From Owenia fusiformis (Eukaryota > Annelida > Polychaeta > Sabellida > Oweniidae), in contig CAIIXF020000011.1 in the NCBI GenBank assembly GCA_903813345.2, positions 17,345,754 to 17,409,753 of the forward strand: DNA of 64,000 nt. Direction: 5' to 3'. Shown here piece after piece: positions 25,901 through 39,660 of the stretch (its first letter is position 1; the number at the start of each line of letters is the position of its first letter). Under the pieces are notes generated by a model, which did no database searches, had not been told where the DNA came from, and saw only the letters and a list, made by a program, of their open reading frames with translations. The position numbers were made by a program, and so were the translations under genes.

Positions 25901-28900
25901 CTCATTTTAGGTGGAGTAACAACATAAGTTTAGTTAATTTACAGAGGAATCACATTGAATCTCTCGACCTCAGTTTCTAAGGGCCATTATTATATCCTTA
26001 AGGGCAGCCTACACTTTCATTTAATTCTGTATCCCTTTGAAGTTAGTCATCACTTCGACACCTGGATAAATTACTACATACTCAGGACCAATTGAAATCT
26101 TTTCAATATAAGTGTAGGTATCATTTGTAGTTTTTTAGTTTGTAAGAATTCACAGTTTATCAGATTTTCTGCTCTCATCAAAAGTTCCTCCGTTTGGATA
26201 TTTGGCAGTTTTAAAATGTGTATTTTATTATCTCCGATTACATTGTATGGGATAAATATGGTGTCTAATAGTATGTAGTATCAGTCTAACGTCATACACT
26301 ATACCTTCACAATGACCATAGCCTACAATGACCATCATGTTGTTGGTTTTGATTCCAAATGCAATCTGATGCACGGCCCCAAGAACTGTAGAACTGGCCT
26401 TATACCAGGAGCCGGGACCGGGACATCCTTATAACTGTGTTTTCTTGTGGAATTGCGCCAAAGAGTACATCCAAATCCCAACATTTGTTGTGATTTGTTG
26501 TTTAGTTATTTGTTTCGTAAAGTTACACTGGGGTATGAGGAACAATAAAAAGCATTTTCTAGCTCAGATGAGTAAAAAAGAGTAATTTGGCAAGCAGTGT
26601 AGTTAGTAGCTCTGCAAGTTGGCAGGACAATTCTCTCGATCATCCCATTTAGGAAATCACATACGATTATCATAAAATACAAAATCGTCCGTCATTGCTC
26701 AGTTCTGCCCACTCGAAGTGCTTTTTCAAGATTCGTTTTTTTCTAAATTTGCATTAATATATCATACTGGTATATAATAATCTGGCAATAAACATTTGAT
26801 TTACTTATGTAATAATTCAATGTATTTGATATATCTTTCTCTTGCAACTCAATTCCCTTTTTGATGATCTTGCAAGATGTTGAATTTATTACAAAAAATC
26901 AAGACCAGCTCATTTAAGTGTGGGTCACTGTTAATGTCATGTTGAATGGTTTCTATGTTATATATCCAGGGATTATCGCAACTTCTAGTGCATTGTTTTA
27001 AACACAATTTACCAATCACTTTATCCTAGATCTGCACAATAGTATCCGAGCTGTGTTTCTCTAGGCATTACCAGCTCTCCCGTAGATTAACCATTTAAAT
27101 AGACCGTGAGAAAATGGACGACAAAGACTACAGAGATATGTCACATAAATCCGAGGGATACTCGAGCAAAGTCCAGGATTACTACATTATTTACACCAAG
27201 CTTCCTTCTTTAGAAAAGTGTCAATGTTTGCACCGAATGACCTTTCGAAGAGTAAAATGGATCGGTATTTGGCATCTATGTTGTAAAATAGCTATACTAT
27301 GTCGTGGTCTGTGTAATTGTGTTCAGCAGTCGCCACTATCGTGTAAATGTTGAAGATGTCAAACTTTGTGAAGTGACTGTTCAAAATACAAGGCCCAGGT
27401 GTATTGATACTATCAATGGCATTTGACACTTTTTAATGTATCACCTAACAGGTATTGATGGTTAGGTGATCAAGACCTATAACATCGTAAAACAATGATC
27501 AATCCATATACAACCTATTATATGAATGAATTTTAGGATGATTTCGAGTTATCATGAAATTAGAGGTATCATTTCTTACTAGGATCATATCATCATTAGT
27601 TAATGGAAATATAACCTCTCGATGTTAACAGGGAACCTCGCGATTTTGTCTGTGTCTATCTCCAAACCCATTCCATTTGGGATGATATGCCACTGACGCC
27701 AATCATCTAACATTAAATCCATCTAAAATACACAGATAAACTTCTAGGTACATTCTCTACGTAAGCATTAGTTTTTTATCATAATAGAGAACTCATGCAT
27801 GTTAGTTATTTGAACTAAAAATTGAACCAAAAATTGGAAATTTGATTCAAAATTGTTGACTGGGGTAATCAAATGTTGGATTCGGTTATGTGTGGTTTAA
27901 AACTCGAATGGTGTGGGTAAGGTTAGCTACCCCTATGACATCGTGGGACACTAAATCTGACTAAAACAGATACAGCGCGTGCCTTCTGTATTCAGTACAT
28001 GCTAAATCTTGGGAATCTGTGACAAGGTTTTATGTTATATTGACTCTACGGTAAGATCCACAAACACTATAGCATATGTGTACTCAGGCTACCAAAAACT
28101 GATGACTTCTGCGACCCCATCAGGTTTTTATAGTACCAAGTAGATATAGTCCATTGTAGATACCTCAATCTTTCAATTAGGGGAATAATACTGCGTATAA
28201 AACTGGCAGCTTGTCTGTTTGAACGCGGAATTTTGAGGATTTGTTTTGGGACTTGATATTGATAAAGCTAGGATAAAGCTATTCTCCTGTCAGACTTGAC
28301 AAAGACATAAAAGTGAATAAGAAGAAATTGAAAGCTATATCTAGTCAAGCTTTCATAGGTTGTCGTAGCTGCCAATTCTCATGATGTGAATCAAACATTG
28401 TTTCTACAACTCCGGGACATACTATCACTATCATCTGATCCCTAAAATAATGCCAAAAATAATCATATTACCCTACGTGCTGGCATCTGTGGATTTCAAC
28501 CCTTGGGATGCAATGATATTTAAGCCTAGAGGTAGCCAGTGTGCTACTTGAATGGCTATCATTACTAGCAGACGTTTTAATTATTGTGACTTCGGTCAGA
28601 GCAATTGCCAAACCAAACGTCGACTGCATATGTACATCTGTCCCAAACTGGTCCTGATGTATCGTTAGCGAAGCAAACAGTGATGTACATAACCATGAAA
28701 GCATTGGTTGTAAGACTTTGGTATAAACACGGACAATCGTTATTCTTGAATGAAAGAGGTGACAATTCTAGAATTAAGATTTTGCAACTATGTATTTTCA
28801 TCTAGGTGTTTCATTAGGAATAATCATTTGACATAGTGGTTCGAAAGGCAGCTGGTTTAACCTTATAGAGTTAAAGACCAGATTTACTAGTTACTGATAG

Positions 28901-31004
28901 TTTGCTTCCACGTCTTGGGGGAAACCTGAGAAGTCTATATGGCATTGTGCCGCTATTGTAAAGTGATTTGATCGCTTTAAAGTCTTTTACTAAAATCCCG
29001 TTAAGTCAACGATGTTTTGTTGTTAATGTTTGCCAGTGTTTGTACTCATTGTGTATACTAGTCTAAGAGAGCAGTGAATATTCGGTCTTAGGGTTAACTT
29101 TTAGTTTACGGAAAGGCTCGTGTGTAAGGTACCTATGTTTATTCAGGTAGTCAAACCTTAAATCTGTAAACTTAGAGCAGTTAACACTCCCCTCCCTGGC
29201 TCTGTCTGGCGATAATCCCATTTGAACAAGAGGTAATCTTTAAGTCAAATACCATATAAGGTCAACTTGATCATCTGACCCATGACGTCATTTATAAGAA
29301 CTAGAAAATAGATTTATAACTACCGCTAATGACAGGTTCTTATTTTACATCTGCATTTCATAGATATTATTGCTTACTTGATGTAAGTTGAGCATTTTGG
29401 TCTTGAAATTTTAGGTTTTTTATAACGGAAGTGACATCACAACAATCAATGATTTTGTGACCCATAATGCATTTGACAGGTGATGTTTTCCAAACGATTC
29501 GCAGAGGTACTTGATTGCAGGAACAGCTGAAATGACAACCTATTCCACATCATAATTGCACTTTAAAACTCATAAGTGGTTCGTTGATTGTGTAATCCCT
29601 TGTTATATCTATATAGTGCCAGGGATTAACGATTGAGTATGATTCGATTTACCCGTGGATTACCGTTAGATTACTGTAAACATATTTTGGCAAGCATTCA
29701 TTTAGTCCAAATGATAATTATCAAGTTACATAAAGCCACGCGAGCTCATTCACCTGCCAAATTGAGAATTCCATGTCGAAATGTGTTTGTGGTAGTACTT
29801 AGTGCGTTGTTGGTGAATAGTTGAAACACCATGTTAGAGTAATATCACGGCGACCATTGCAATCCGGAGAAATGTGTTAAAGTCGTAATTAGTATTCTCC
29901 TCATTGTTTCGCAACTTGGACTGATTTGTGATCAGTTAAGACTGAGAAAAATGAGAACCGTTATCAAGGAAGAGTCATTGATTTATACTGGCTTCGATTT
30001 ATAAACACTGTACTGTCAAACTGCTATCTGCACAATAACTGTAACACAACCCCCTTTATTGTTTTTTCGTCCTCTAATTCAATTTGCTATTTTTCGTAAA
30101 GTTTACAAACTGAGTCAACTTGGTAAATTGGCGTTATTGTCTCAATGTTGTTTGTCTAAGAGCATTAATCGCCCGGCTGCAGTATTACTTGAGAAGGTTA
30201 AATGTATTATGCCATTGGAAACTGACAATGGCCTGTTATTTTACCAATTACCCCGGCGTTTAATTAGAAAATCGGTTATATTGTTGCCCAGAGCTCTGTC
30301 GTAATCCCTAATAGCGGTGAAGTTATTGTGTTATTATAAGGGTTTGTGGCATGTTTCGCTGTATCGTGCAAGAAAATTCTCGATTGTACTTCATGTATAC
30401 AATTTTGCTCTTGTCACACGTGTGATAAAAAACGACAACACGCATGGAGATAGTCGTAGAGTGCTGATTTTATATCCGGAGGGACTTCTCCCGGTTTGTA
30501 AAAGCAACATGTTGTTTTTTAATTTAATCAGATTCTTATATGGGCGAGAGTTGACGTCATTGTTTTCTGACACTGTTTATGATTTCTAAATGAAAACTTC
30601 ATTGAAAAAAGTTGTCTTATGCTGGTATTATAACAAAAAATGCATTAGGTAGCATGCCAGTTTCATCTGACATACTTTCATTTTTTCAATAGGTTGTGTA
30701 ACCTGTTTGGAGATTAAAAAAAGATTCACCTGTCTCTGTGTAGTAAATGCATACATAATTGTGTGAATGAAGATGGCTTTATTTGAATTGTCATCTAGAA
30801 AATATATGCAGTGACGCTAATACCTTAACACCTATTGCTCTAGATGCAACGAGTAAATTATCAATTTTGCATATTTTTTGCTCGCAACTCTCCATGTATT
30901 TACCAAAATATATGAACGATTAGGATTGTAAGTGAAAGAGTGGCCTGATTTTTTGAAAAAAGGCTTCGAACAATAAACGGCCTATTCTTTCCGGGTAAAT
31001 CTCC

Positions 31005-31302
31005 CTCGAATAAACAAAACATTCTGATATGAAATTTAGACTTGTGTTAGCGAATGCAACTTTCGACTGTCGGTTACAGGATTAATCTACTATTTCATGA
31101 CCAACTCATTTAAATATGAATGGAATAGTGGTAGGTATTATTTATATTCAAATGAGTTGGTCATGAAATAGTAGATTAATCCGGTAGCCGACAGCCAAAA
31201 GTTGCAATCTAAGTCTCGCGTCATATTATTTAAATATGTACTTTTAATCATGGGAAAGTTTTGTATTGTCAAATACATTCAAGTGAAACATTCGAGGGAG
31301 TT
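31005..31302. mobile_element. Hairpin MITE-like element
   Basis: An inner stem pairs 31056-31121 with 31140-31205 (about 65 bp, few mismatches). It contains GATTAATCTACTATTTCATG on one arm and its complement on the other, around a spacer of about 18 bases. An outer pair, CTCCCTCGAAT near 31004 and ATTCGAGGGAG near 31292, probably marks the ends. The right side has roughly 40 more bases between the inner and outer repeats than the left. There is no coding capacity. This is the form of a small non-autonomous DNA transposon; the superfamily is unknown. Confidence 0.65.
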
Positions 31303-31794
31303 TTCTCAAATACAATCGCTACGAGCTTTGTTTTAATTTGTAAATATTATGACAATTAGACCAATTTAGCCAAAAGATATGTCTTGAAACAAAAGTTTTC
31401 AAACAGGGATTGATTATTTCTGATTTATGAATGGCCTTTGGCATTAACTTTAATTATAACTTCCCTTGTAGATGAGTTAGCGAGACTCCTTCAGATTGAA
31501 AATTTACTATTTTTAGAAATGATTTTTTGCGGAAATAACCATGGTCTCAGTTTTTGTTTCATTATTTTCCGAGGCATGTACAGTGATATTAAATGTAATT
31601 TTTTAAACCAATAAAGAACTGATCCCCAGATTACGCCAACCGAAAAGGTGAACTTATAACGATTTCCTTTTGTCAATAAATACCATTCTATGAAAATGGA
31701 AAACTATAAAATGCTATTTTCTTACGGCATCAATCGAGTTTGCAACGTTCCTTGGGTAAGAGAGATTAAAGCCGATACAGAAAGACTAATCCCA

Positions 31795-31880
31795 ATAACC
31801 GAGAGGAGGACACGGAATCGAATCAAGTAATAACAATATCTATTAGATGAATGCTCTTAACCAACTCAACCATTACATAA
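31795..31880 (-). repeat. tRNA-derived SINE head (pol III A and B boxes)
   Basis: On the minus strand, TGGTTGAGTTGG matches the pol III A-box consensus, and GATTCGATTCC about 45 bases later matches the B box with one change. The GTTGGTTAAGAGC block is typical of a tRNA D-arm. A good acceptor stem and anticodon arm are missing, so it is not a functional tRNA gene. The promoter-competent tRNA-like head followed by unrelated sequence fits a SINE or a decayed tRNA copy. Confidence 0.55.
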
Positions 31881-34800
31881 AATACACAATCTGGGAATAG
31901 GTCACCATGAAATAATAGAGTGTTATAAAATTTACCGAGAATATCAAATTAGGAATAACGGAGAGCGTTTTTTTGCAAATTGAAAAATGCAATAAATTTA
32001 CGAACGCAACAAATACACGTTTCAGAAAAATATTGAAATGAGTGTAGTACTGAGGCATTTTAGAAATTGATAACTTTCTCATACTAAGGTCATTATGTTT
32101 ATAAAAGTAGCTTTATTATGGTTGGTATTAAAGCTAGCAGCCATGTTTTTATTTAATTGCAAAGCACTAAAATCTTTGTTTATAAAAATCTCGACGTAGA
32201 TCATTAACTGTCCAAGCCAAGAGGTTGGAATCTAGTTTATTGACCCTTTAAGCATGATAAAGAGACTGGTACAGAATTTGTACCACCATGCCTTTCATAG
32301 TTTTTGTATGTATGAAACGGTGAAACTATTCATTCCGTTTGTGGAAATTTATAATAACTAGTCAAAATTACAGAAACATATTTTATTTTTCAGACATTTT
32401 GTTTTAAATTAATTTTCATGCTTGGCTGAATTTGAACAGCAATATCTTTGTCGATTTAGATGAGTGACTCTAGCCAGAAATTACGATGTATCGGGCTAGT
32501 TTTTCAAAGGCAAAGATGCAGAAAATCTGTCAAAGAAAATGTCGTGCATGAATGACGACCAACAAATAAACAATGCTAAAGAAAATATCGTAGGCTTGTG
32601 TCAGTGCTAGTGTCACTCCAGACCTTACCAGCTATTTCCTTGTATCCTGTGTACCTCCCTTATCTAACCTCCGCTATCTTTAATTTATCTTTTACCGGTT
32701 CCTTGTTTTTCTAATTTGCATAATTGCTTCATAAACAGGTGTGTAATGATTACCTGTTTCTACCACACGTTCATTGTGCACGTTTCTGCAGCAGGGAAAT
32801 CGCCAATTAAATCCCAATATTTCTTATTGTAGATTTAATGGCATCGGTTGTATTAGCCAATCTTTTGTATTTAGATTTAAATTAGAATCATACTATTTAA
32901 TATGATTATTTATGTTCCGATAACGTTTGCTAATTACCTTTATCAAAGTATGAGACATGGGGAAAATATGATCGCAATGAGTGACATAATTCCATTTTAC
33001 ATTTTAATGTTGTTTGTAAACAGAAAATGATTACCTAACAATTACTATTATAAATTAATCGTAATAATAAAAATTCTGAAGCCCAAAGTTTAATTGCTTG
33101 CATCACTGAGATCCTAGAAAACCTTCTAAGTTATTACTTAGAAAATTGATTTATACTTCACCTAGCATAGCCGTTACTTACTGCTATTTCTTTTATATTT
33201 TATTCTCTTGAAAAATTCAGTTGTCATATCATGGATTAAAGAATAAGACACCGAGACACTTAGGGTAAAATTTAATTTTCTAGGCTCTGACACCAAGGCT
33301 GAACCGCCGGTTAATTTTAAGATGAAGGAAATACTATAACAGTAAAATTCAATTGCGTTCTGGAAAAACGAGAGACAATTCCTAGTATTAATTAACACAT
33401 CTGTTATTGTGCATAGTTAAAACAATAGAGTCACATTTAGTTGGAGTTTATTTCCACTGCATTAACTCTCTGGGGTGGGATACGAGGCACAATATGATAT
33501 CACATCTGTCCATGGGGAACTGCCACGAGGCACTCCCGATCTCAAGGTGCTCGTGTTTTGAGATGAAACCGAGTGGAAACGAATGGAAAAGGCATGGAAT
33601 ATAGATAAATTAGTAAATAATTTTGCAATATCAAAAATATTTTTGGGATATTAAAAATATTATAGTAGGTTATATATATTCTGTTGAACGATACCCGTCA
33701 GTATTTTTAAATGTGGTACATTATGCCCCATTATTAATTTATTTGGGGGAGACGTGACACGATCATTTTGTTTGGATGGACCCCCTCGTGATACGAACTA
33801 TGACAGAATCTAATCAACCATAGCTTTTCCAAATTCTTCCCGGGGATTAGAGTAAATATAATTCAGTCAATTGCCTTGATTGTAACTTTAGTAACATCCT
33901 CAACTATTTTTGGGGTGTCCAGGTTTAAGTGCTCTATAAAATTGAATACGAGAGGTAAAGGAATGTAAAATATCCAGAATGAGAAATAAAAATACTAAGG
34001 ACTGTAGAATATTAAAAATTATCAACCAGACCGCGTACACCCTCCTATACCACATGTGATAATCTATCAGTATTTTTTGTACAATGTTAAAACATAACTA
34101 TGTAATTTTTATTTGAATAATTTTTGGCACTCAAAGTAAAACTACCAGAAGTGTAGTTAACGCAATTTATAAGATGTTATTTCTTCAAGATATCGTTCAT
34201 TAACGTATAGATATAATTGATGAGGGGATTATGGAACTAGCTCCATTGTTCTAATTAGTCCAGGCCAAACACATAGATCAACTGTTATCACGCCTAGGAA
34301 CAAGTCCCAAGCAAAATGATTAATCGTTGATCGGCTGGCTAAAGTTTTACGACCGAAAAGTCGTCTGCGATATTAAAAAAAATGGCGACCGACTGATTAT
34401 TTTTCAAATGAAATTTGAACGATGTTTTAAAAGTGAGATTGCTTTGAAAAAATACTGAAAATATAAAAACGTATTTGACAAGTGAGGCATCCGCATTGAA
34501 TACTTGATTTTCCAAATGAGCAGACACTTTGAGCGTAATGCTTCTCCTTTGTTCTACACTGTCAGAAAAGGGGACATTATGAATTCTGAATTCATACGCT
34601 ATTGTGTATTGCCTGTCAATTGTCTACGTATGGATTCATTGGAAAGAAAGCAAAAGGGGTTATGAGGTCTTATAGTCTTTGAATTAAATGATCGTTCAAA
34701 TATTAATGCTAGCTCATGGAGATCGCTTGCTTAACATTCCCAGCTCGATCTCATTACAATTGCAAATACGGGCACTTGGCAATTTACTACTATATTTCAC

Positions 34801-37800
34801 TCGCCCTATTTCCATATTCCCCATAATAAGCTTCAACTTGTCGAGGATGGTCGTGTATAGTCTTTCTATCTCTACCCCGACCCTAAAACCGTCAAAAAAC
34901 GGAGGAATGGGCAAATCTGTGAACGCAGGATGTTATGCGGGTAGCGCACTAGGATATTCTATATGGCGGCGTTTCAAATAAAATGGCGGATTTAGTATCC
35001 CGACAACTGCAACGTTATGTCTATAGGGGCTCATGATTAGCCAACCGTCTTACAGACAATGCCTACTTGGATGATCCAACACAATGCAAACGAATACAAC
35101 ATCAAACGTGTTGATTTAATTAATCTCCATAGGCCGTTTAGGATCGTCAAATTCCAGGTAGGTAACACTGCTCAGTGTTCACGCTGGCAAACTATATTCC
35201 GTCTACTTCCCTAATGTCAGAAGGACAAGTTTCATATAATTAAATAAATTTGCCTTTGGCTTTTTGTTAAATTACTTAGACGCTATGTTTTTAGGCTATG
35301 GGTTTAAACCAACCAATGTTAATCAACATTAAAGTTAATAAAACTCATGTACTCCAATTAGATGAGTTCAAATTGTAGACTTGGATCATATAGACAGATG
35401 CGTAGAGGAACCATCGGGAAAAATATGGCGTAATCAAGAAATATCTGCGCATGCGCAATTAAGTTAGCTCTCATGAGAGTGGAACTTGTCAAATATTATA
35501 GATAGGGTAGTGCCTAACCCTTTGTTATATTTTTAAACAGAAAACATTATCAGCAATGAAATTGTTATGGGAAATATATGAGGCTTTTATGTTACTTACT
35601 GGGTTGTTAAAGTTGATGTCACTAGTCTACGATTGAGCCTCCCAAATCCCATATCTCTTTTGTCATAGCAACGATCAAGTCATATTTAGTATCAGTTGAT
35701 AAAATATTACATACAGAAAAGTCTGTGTGTGAACGTAAATTGGTAAATTACATTTAAGTCAGTTGAATACTGGTTGAAAGTTTGTATGAATGAGCGAATG
35801 AAAGAAAGAGGAATGAATGAAGGTATTCATTGAAAACACGGATGCAGTCCGTAGATCAATCTGTTATGATTTTCAAGGTTAGACACAACTCTATAGAATT
35901 AAATGAAAAGAATCTAATGTCATCATGTTAAAAAGGAACTTCTCAATATTGTTTACCGACAATTCATCTTTATTAAAAACTCGAGCTGTCTATATAATGA
36001 CTCTAAGTAAACTCGCAGCAAGTATTGAAAAGCGTAGTTATAAATTTAAATTGAAGTGCAACCATCATATAAATTTTAAACATAAATATTATTACTTTAC
36101 GTCCAACTTTAAGGGCCTATTTGTAACTTTTCAATTTTTTCATGCCTTGTATCATGGAAAGGGGAAATTCTTCATATCAGCTAGTGTAAGGAATATTCTT
36201 TCATTAATCTACGTGAAATTTCATATAATTACTGAAACCTCTAGAGATATCAAATGATGCGGAAATTATTTAGTGAGACGAGCATAAATAAATGCGTTAA
36301 TTAGATTATCTAATCAATTTACTGGGGCAGAGTCCCCGTTTGATGTTCAATGCAATAATGCTGTAAAATACCCCCTTGACATTGCTCCTTGGTTAATCCA
36401 AGGGCTTCTGTGCACGTGTTTCTTATGTTTTGAACGAAATATATGATCTTTGATAAAAAAAAGTTATACTGTAATTATCTGTTATGCTCGAGGGCAAACA
36501 TCATCTTAAATCGGGGGTTATGTAACAGCTCTTATTTGTTCATGCGCAGAGCTTGGAAATGCAGACATCTCTTGGTTGTAACTTGGAATCTTAACTTTAT
36601 CATTGTACGTTTATGTTTAATGACTGTAAATTGTATATTTTGCCAAGTACAATTTTTGACATTTCAAATGCACTGCATCTATTTGTTTAGATAATTGTCA
36701 CTTTAGGGCCACAGAAAATGGGTTTCTTTTTTTGCATGATGGATGACTTAGCTATTTCATCTCTAGAATACAGATTTGATTTTGTGACTAAACACTCGAG
36801 ATTGTGGCAAAGAAAAAATTCAATACAATAGAGGAATGAAGGACTACTTTCTTTTGCAACGGAGTGCACTTAAGACGTGTAATTTTCTAGTTATTCGGGC
36901 CTCTTCCTTGATGTTTAATTTTCTGACCCGTTGATTCCGTCAACTTAATACAATCCTAGTTGTTATTTGTAATAAGACACAGTAAAACCTATCAGGGTCT
37001 ACTTCAAAGAAACTACCTCGTACTAGATGGACAACTTTGTTATTATAAAAGTCAGCTTCAAGTAGTTCTTATATTGAATTTTCGTATCAATAGCGTTTTT
37101 AGAAAAGATATTTGTAAGTGGATGAGAAATCCTATTCAGGACGGTCATGACGTACCTTTGAAATACTTGAATTAACCTCCAAAGTGCAATTCTCATACCT
37201 CAGTGTTCACATCAATGTACAAACTATAATGCCATTTACAAGGAAACAGACTATGACTAACTTGAAGCAAAATGGTTTTGACATAAAAACTGAGTAAATA
37301 TCACTTTTCCATGAGATGATGATTTTTAAAGCAAATGATGGCTCCTAGTGTATGTTAGATACATTTGTATATATCTATATGCTTGTGGCCCTAAGTGTGA
37401 GAACTGAGATATCATCTTAAGACTCTCATAAGGTAAAAATGTACTTCCTTACCCAAGGCGTTGTGAAAAAAATCGACAATGGTGAGAATAGAACTATATG
37501 TCATTTTGAGAATGTATATGATTTAATGGTAAGATAGTGACAAAAATACACTTTGAGCTGTGCGATATGGGAATTATGTGGCTTTTGTGAAAATGTTAAA
37601 AAATATTCCCACAAATAAATAAACTTCAAGGAAGTCGAGTTAGATTGCTCAAAACCATTCTAATACTGATCAGATCTTTTTATTTTCTAACTAGAAATAT
37701 GGCTTAAAGTTTTCTTTCATACAGGCCAAAAAAAGTCGAAAGCAGGAGCCCAATCCAGAAATTTAAAATCCTCGTCATTCTTGGTTAAAGTACTAAGTTT

Positions 37801-39660
37801 CGACCAAAACACCAATTTATAAACAAAAATAACGTATTCTTACTGCAGGTTGTCTCCATTGTCACAACGTGTCTCATTTCACCTTTTGATATATAGACTA
37901 AACTTTACTTAATATGTGGCAAGGATAGTTGATTTTGATTGTTAAATTATTGTCCATGATCCACCCCTTGGCGAATCCCTTAGGTGGCCACCAAATATAC
38001 CATTGCCCGTAGATGTATGTATTTCCTAGTGATCACTGAACCATAAACGCTGGTGTCACCCTGGACCTGTGATTCCATATGAAACTAGCAATTTAGGGTT
38101 TAGTGTATACTACAGGCTGTTTGTGGTATCGTCATTTTCCACCATATGTCAGACCACAATTTGACAGTAAGAGGGGCTATATTTGGAATCGATGCTGAGT
38201 CAGGGAGCATGACTTATGACCCCCGAGTTGGTCATAATATAATGATATATCTCAAATTGAGAACTATTTTACGAGTTGGTTTATTTAGGAATTAAAAACA
38301 CAATGAGCTGTGTTTGAAAACACAAAATTATATTCACTCAGAAGTGAAAATTGCATGTTTTGTGTTTCAAAATGTTACCCTATGTGCGGTTCCACTATAA
38401 AATGTAAGCATTTTTAAAATTTAGTTGATTTCATTCCCAAATTAATTCTTTTAATTCCCCTATATCTGCTCATTGATAGAAATAAAAAAGCACAATTGAA
38501 AGTCAAAATCTGTACACTGCCAGGCATGTGGCGGTGTTTTCTTAAAGTTTCTTATTTCATAAAAGTCAATCACTTTCAATTTGAATTAAAAACCTCTTAG
38601 TATTTTAAGGGTATCCATAACCAAATATGAACAGAGAATATTGGTAGAAAGTATTATCTAGATAGTCCCACCAGTCGGCTGTGCTCTTTTCACCTTATAT
38701 GCTATATTAAAATCTTTTGTATTGAGGATTTTGCACTAATTGAAAAGCGCATTGTATTACAAACACACAGCGTTTTCTTAAAGATCGTACGTCTATTATA
38801 TTAATGAAAACAGGGGTTGAATTAAAATAAATGTTTATAGAACTTAAAGGGATATGTCAATAAAAATATTCAATAGTAATTGTTGACCATTGGTCATAGA
38901 CAAAGGAATTGTGATGATATAGGGACTGAGGTACGGGGAATGGCGAAAGAAACATTCGTCTTGCACACTTCTGAGACATTTCAATTCACGTATGATAATT
39001 TTGGAATAATTTATTTAAACCAAATTGAACACTATTAGCGCGATATCATCACCTTTCTAGCAATATTCATTTAAAGCAATAATTGGATGGTCTTCTTCGA
39101 AGACGTAAATGCATTGAAGGCACGTGTTAATTAATTAAATTAAGAAATATCTTATAGATCTCATCATTTCACTGGTCACGTGTTACTTTAATCCGGGAAT
39201 TTCTTCCCAGGATGAATTATGCTAATCTTTTCAAAATTTTGAAAGTGAAAATGAAAATTGCCCAACCAACGTTCTAAAACAAAGAATTGTCATTTCCTAG
39301 GGCTATCAGAGACTGACAACCTACATCTGATGTTACTACATGTAAAATAAACCAAAAAACAGATGGGATAGAACCTTTATCTGGGATTGACTTTGACTCG
39401 ACGCAGATTACAAAATATCATTAGCATTTTTCTACCCTTTGCATTCGTTTGACTTCACTTCTTAAAAGAGAGCTTCGTCTTCTTGTAGTTTATCTAGACT
39501 CTGCACGCAGGGTAGCATTTTTCTGACCGTTCAACGTTCAAATCGCGTATTATTAATTGGTCAGTTAAACAAAAGCGTACAGCGATCATTTAGTTGTAAT
39601 AAGAGTGCATGCAACAATTAAAACATAAATGATTATTTTGGATCTTATACATGTAGGTAG
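31881..39660. other. Gene-free region
   Basis: No recognisable coding sequence. It includes a POU octamer at 32714-32721 in the context ATTTGCATAATT, and the YY1/NRF1-type motif group at about 34960-35460 listed separately. The rest is AT-rich and featureless to my reading. Confidence 0.5.
34960..35460. promoter_or_regulatory. Possible core promoter: YY1-like and NRF1-like motifs
   Basis: Two ATGGCGG motifs (YY1-like) occur at about 34963 and 34983. A perfect 12-bp palindrome TGCGCATGCGCA, the NRF1 consensus, lies at 35446-35457. In animals both motifs mark promoters of widely expressed genes, and YY1 sites often overlap the start codon. The second ATG opens a short frame beginning MADLVSRQLQRYV that stops after 17 residues; no clear donor is seen. 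A first exon of an unrecognised gene is possible but unproven. Confidence 0.25.

Larger units (their letters stand above)
21646..31000. other. Gene-free region with scattered small repeats
   Basis: No frame resembles a protein. It contains repeat copies listed separately and a POU octamer at 26747-26754 that runs into TTAAT. A frame at 27114 begins with a hydrophilic stretch but stops without a recognisable domain or a clear splice donor. A B-box-like GGTTCGATCC near 24297 lacks pairing arms. The remainder shows nothing I can support. Confidence 0.5.

Noticed and set aside
27114-27353. 79-codon frame starting MDDKDYRDMSHKSE
   Set aside because: The hydrophilic start looks gene-like, but there is no domain, no clear splice donor and the tail is random-looking.
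39112-39131. miR-124-like AAGGCACG string
   Set aside because: The rest of the mature sequence does not match, and no complementary arm lies nearby.
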